Origin: Apostichopus japonicus
Lineage: Eukaryota; Echinodermata; Holothuroidea; Aspidochirotida; Stichopodidae
Direction of reading: 5' to 3'
Assembly: GCF_037975245.1 (NCBI RefSeq)
Contig: NC_092581.1
Span: 14,289,303 to 14,353,302 of the forward strand
DNA length: 64,000 bases
Position numbers and translations under genes: made by a program. Positions 25,401-31,400 of this stretch are shown here, piece after piece. The notes beneath the pieces are model-generated. The model was not told the DNA's origin, searched no databases, and saw only the letters and a program-made list of their open reading frames with translations. Numbering within the stretch: the first letter of the stretch is position 1; every line of letters begins with the position of its first letter.

Positions 25401-28400
25401 GTTTATATTTGTCGTAGTATTTTCATACATTGCTACCAGGAGCTTAATGCTACCGTGTATAAAGTGCCCTTTCATTTTACCTACCCTAGATCTACCCAAT
25501 TTATCTACCCTATAACATGAATAGGTGACAGTTTTTCAACTCTACCCCCTTTTCAATGGACAGATGTTTCAAAATCTGCATCTCCAACTTCACGTAATCT
25601 CAGCTGTGAAAACATTTCATTTAAGGAACATGGATTTGATTGCTTACCCACAACAACCATTGCTACATAGGTCAATGTACTCTCCATATGCATGTTTTTT
25701 CTTTCTGTTGTCAACTCTTTGTGAAACTTTAATTATAAATAACTGCAGATAACTGTTGAACTATGTGAAAAATTAAACAGAACAGCAAAGGTGCACATAC
25801 CTGGTAACTCTTCTTATCGTCGGGCACACCCTTGGCAGTTTCCTTGGAAGTGAAGTACTGAGTGTTGCCATATTTCAAGTACTGTAACAAATAGAGAAAA
25901 GGCATTAGAAGCAGCGGGGAGGGGGGTTCATTGGGTACAACATCTTGGAGATGGGTCATGGTGTGTGATATTTTTTTCCAAACAATGCGTACGAAAGTAC
26001 AGACAGACCAGAGAGATAAGAATCTAGCAGAGTGTCTGGAAGTATCATGTCTGGAAGTATCATGTCTGGAAGTATGCTCCCAAAAACTGGGAGACATTTC
26101 ACCAACCGCCCCCCTCCTGCCCCCACCCCCAAAACATCCTAACTTTACAGTTAAAGCACAGCGTTTTCCTAACAAAGTTCACTGTTGCCCACCCCCCATC
26201 CCCTATTGTTGAAAATCATCTCTAGTGAATGGAAGGCAAGGTGACGGGGGGGGAGGTTGGATAGTTCAGTTTGAAAAGGACTTAATTTATATTTATGATT
26301 AAGAGATGAATAAATGATAAGACCTAGGGTGAAAGGTGAGAAGAACACATTGCCAAAGTCCTAATGGTCTCGAAAGGCATTCTCAGTAGATGAATGGTCA
26401 ATACAATTCAGCATCAACTCCGAAATTGTAGGAAGGGGTTAGCTAGTTCAGTTTGTAAAGAACAGGATTTGTATCCATGGTTATGTATGAGTGAATGAAA
26501 TCAATAATGACCTGACCTAAGGTCAAAGGTGAGAACGACACATACCTGAAAATTGTCTGGCTGGGTGATCCTGAGCATTTCTCTGGTCTTCTCCGGAGCT
26601 CCGGCACAGAGATAGTAGAAGATGTGATAGTTTCTTTCATTCTTACTCTGCCAGCAGACTCTCGGCTTCTCTAGGAGATAATGAGAGACGTGACCTCCAA
26701 CGACCTGTGGCTGTAATGAAGAAGTAACATTCCAGTTTTAAAGAAAGACAAGCAGCACACGAAACGGAATAATTTATCCTGTATCGCATAACAAAATGCT
26801 ATGCAAAATTGACCAATTGCTATGCAAAATTGACAAAATTGCTACGCAAACTTGACATATTGGTATGCAATATTTACAAATTGCTATGCAATATTTACAA
26901 ATTGCTATGCAAAATTTACAAATTGCTATGCAAAATTTACAAATTGCTATGCAATATTAACAAATTGCTAGGCAAACTTTACAAATTGCTATGCAAAATT
27001 TACAAATTGCTATGCAATATTGACAAATTGCTATGCAAACTTGAAAATTGCTATGCAAACTTGACAAATTGCTATGCAAACTTGACAAATTGCTATGCAA
27101 ACCTGACAAATTGCTATGCAAGTGCAAAGATGTATAGCAGGGTTTTTTTTACACAGAAACCATAGTAATTTATTAGACAAAATTCAGAGCTATCAAACTG
27201 CTACACAAAATTAAAACACTTTATTCTTCTGTGATGAGATGAAACCAAATTTATGTACAAGCCTTTGAAGATCCTGCTAGGATCGAAACGTCAGGCCAAC
27301 TTACTTTTACACAATCTATTTTAGTGTCATAATAAAACGTTTAACCAATGCATTACAAATTTGTCAAGAACATAAAGTTGATTTCATACTTGGTCGCTTC
27401 CTTTGTTATCTGAAGCAAAAAGATTGTCCTGTGGCTGTTGTTAAGAATTTACAAAACAATGAATAAACATTATCAATTAGAAGTTTTAATATATTATCAA
27501 TTAGACCTAAATTTCTAGTCATTCAGCATATTTTCCAAGGTGAATATTTTGAAAAATTTAACTGAAAAGAGAAACATGGGGGCATGCATTTTATTTGTTT
27601 TGGTCATAAACCATAAGCAAGTTTGTAACATAATATCCTCCATTAACAAGCTACCAAAATTCCTAATTGCAGAAAAGTCTTATTAATGAGGAATATTTGG
27701 TAACCACTATCGTAGGTAACACACAGTCGTTGAGCAGAATTACCTTGGCGTTAAAGTGCATCTCAACAAATTTTCCGAATCGACTGCTGTTGTTGTTTCT
27801 GACGGTCTTGGCATTGCCGAAAGCTTCCAGTAGTGGATTGGCTTCTACGATTCTCTGTTCTATGATGCCAGCACTCTGTCCATGAGACTCAGTCAGGTAC
27901 CTGACACAAAGTTCAAAAATTAAAAAAATTAGTAAGACAAAAAGTCAAGCAAAATATTTTGTAGCAACTACCTCCACAACCCCAACCCCCGCCCCATTCA
28001 TGAAAGAAAAAGAGAAAAAAAATATCCAAAATGTCACTACTAATTCATAGTAAATTGTGTACAGTAAGAAACATCTAACCCACCAGGAAAGTGTCACAAT
28101 GGAACTTCCAACATTGGACTCTTGCAATTTGTCATTTCTATGATTTTGGAAAACGAAGAGTATGTTTTAATTTTTAAAGACAAAACTGAGTGTAAACTGT
28201 TACAAAATCTGTAAATTACGATGACAGAGATACTGACCTGAGCATGTACTTGGTAGTCTCGGTCTTGCCAGCCCCTGACTCTCCACTGACTATCACAGAT
28301 TGGCTAACCTTATTGGTCACCATGTCACGGAATGCTTTGTCAGCTAAGAATAGGAAATTATGGGAAAGTTGATAAATATCAATTATGCAAATGATGACCA

Positions 28401-31400
28401 ATGAATTTCCAGTGCAGTGGCAGGAGACTCACACTCATCAGGCACTGTGTCAAGAAGGAAAGCTGCAGCAGCTGCAAAATACCCTGCAGCCAGGCTGAAT
28501 CAATATCTAATCATAGAGAATATCTTGGCAGACCAGTAGTGACTATTGTGTGACACTGCACAGGAGATCATTAAATAGAATAAGGAACAGTGTCAAAACA
28601 AAAAGCTGCAGCAGCTGCAAATACCCTGCAGCGAGGCTGAATCAATATCAAACAATAGGGATTATCTCGGCAGACCCAGCATAGTCTATTGTGAGAAACT
28701 TCAATGGCTATTTGTGTGTGAAACTGCAAAGCAGAAAATGAATACTTCCTACCCAGCATGGCTGCACCCCCTCAGCGTCCGACTTTTGACACGGCCCCCT
28801 TGCGCATTGCAACAAGATGAGGCAAGAGGTCACCAACTTATTACCCTCTGAATGTCTCAATTTTTCCAGTATTTACCTCTGAACACGATATGCCATTAGT
28901 TGTCACCTTCTCTATTCCAATTATGTCAAGCATTAGGACACCATACAGTGATCCTACTCAGTAGTTTTCTGTTTTCATAAATGTTTAACTTCAAGCAAGA
29001 TAGAGGATGACTTTCATCATACCTACTGCAGCCACATGAGGCCAGAGGTCACCAAGTAAATTACGCTCTGTAATTCTCGATTGTTTCAGCTTGTCGACAG
29101 CTTATCAATTGCAATACTACAAGTGATTCCTATCTCTGTATTTTCAAGCATGTAACTCTAAGCAGGGCAGGGGATAGTGTTCATCTTTACCTATTGCAAA
29201 TGTGTGAGTAGGTAAAACACCGAAGTAATTTCCTTCTCTGTTTCATATCAACAAAGACTACGGCAGAAGATTTGTTTTCAGTTTTTCTATTGATTTTTGA
29301 TTTTATATTTGATTTTTTATATAGCGCTTTACACCAGCGATAGGTCTCAAAGCGCTTTACAGACGTTATATTACCCCTGGTCAATGATAACCTGTCCCAG
29401 AGACAATCCCTCCAGTCGGCAGCAGTTATATACTGCGCCCAAATGACAAGTTACCACACAGGTACCCATTGAACCCCTGGGTGGAGAGAGGCAAGTGAGA
29501 TAAAGCATCTTGCCCAAGGACACATTGTATTAATGAACTAGGCATGAATCGAACCAGCAATCCTTGGATCACGAGTCCGACGCCTTAGCCAATTGGCCAC
29601 CATGCTCTCAGTAGCGTACACGCAACAAAGGTAAAGATTATGTGATTTCCCTTTCTATTTCACTCGCTGACATTTCTGAGCATGAAAGACGATTGTTTTC
29701 AGCAAGTACGTGAGGTGGTAAAGGCATCAATGATCTCTAATATTATATTTCATAAGTATATCACTTTAAGCATCTTACCTATTGCAAATACATGAGGAGG
29801 TAATACACCAAGTGATTTCCCTCGGTACTTCTCAATACTCTCTGAGGAATATAGATGAGGCATATCCTTATAAGGATTGACTGCTATCAGGATATTGGCT
29901 ACATAGGTCTGAAAGACAAAATAAGAAAAGAACGTCATTTAGAGTAGGCATGGGAAGGGAGGTAGCCATGGGGTTGGGAAATGAAGGTACAGGGGTTGAT
30001 TAAGGGGGAAGGGCGGGGGAGGGAGTGACACAAGAACAGCAGAGCCATAGTACCAATGGGTATAATTATGGCTTTTAAAGTCGTCTACAGATGCAAAATT
30101 ATCTCAAAACTGTTTTCCTAATTTTTAATCTCAATTCGATTTTCTTTAAAAGTGAACTGTTTTTTTCTTTATTAATAAAGCTTCTATGCGAGAAATAGTA
30201 CCTCAAATTAGTTAGATTTTTTTTCAAATTCATGTGACTAATATAAAGCATGACATATATTGTTGAATGACATACACATGTGTTTTTTGTTTTTTTATCA
30301 ACATCAACTGAAGAAAAGCAGCTTAAAAGTGAAAGATATTACTGCATTTATATCTTACATAGATACTATCCTTCTTGTAACGTAATCGAAGGTTGTGTAG
30401 CAGTGTGGCTTCGTTCAGATACATAAGGGAACCTGCAGAATGGAACGGAAAGAAAAAGAAAAATATACTAGTGATAAAATTCATCGATAAAGATTTGATA
30501 AACCTACCAACAATCAAAAAAGATTCCATCCAACAATATATGATGTCGTAATTTTTTTAAGCTTGAATGTGTGAGCCACAAAGGGGGACCCACCATTTAT
30601 ACGGTCAACCATATTTTTTTGGTTATATAAAACTTCAACGACATTTCTATTTTTCATAGTTTCAGGATTTGAATCTAAAAACCTGCAAAATTTAGCACCA
30701 CTTTGAAGTAGTCTTAATCATACAAAAATTTCCTTTGAGAGACATCCCCACCCCACCCCCACCCTCTTTACACCCTGTACCAGGACCCACATTGGTAATG
30801 GATCATTTGGCCCATCCTGAATGACCACATTGGATATATCAGCATCTCGACCCCCCCCCCCCCCACCACCAAACTAGTAACACAGCTTCTAGCACCTCTG
30901 AACCTGTTAAATCTATCCAAACCATGTTTTAACTTTGCTTAAACAGATTCCAAAGCACTTTCCTAGGATTTTTCAACCCTCCGAATTATAATTCCTCAAT
31001 ATTTACGAGAATAAAATCAGGCAACCTAATCCCTCAGTGAAGGCTAATGGCTGAAGGAAGATGTCTGTAAAATGCTTGTCAAAATTTGAAGATGTTGTTG
31101 TATTTCTCACACTAAAAACTATCATAATGAAAGATAATTTAATAGTTCTGTCCTTACAATTATCTTCAACTTCTTTGCTTTCATCATCTTCTGCCGAAAA
31201 GACTCGGTCATATGGAGCAGTGACAGGCTGGAGAAGAAGAAAAAAGGAAATAAAAAGTTAAAATTCTGTTTTTCTTTTTGACATTCATTTTTTTATGTCA
31301 ACTTCATTACTGAGGTTCCTTTTTTTGGTCAGAAGGAATAAAAGGAGTTTAGGATATCCCAAGATTCAAACAAGTGACAGTACATATATTAGGGATGTCA

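Noticed and set aside
26809-27165. 118-codon repetitive open frame (YKLLCK repeats)
   Set aside because: Translation of the 20-bp minisatellite; not a repeat protein. Also not CRISPR: units are contiguous, without unique spacers.
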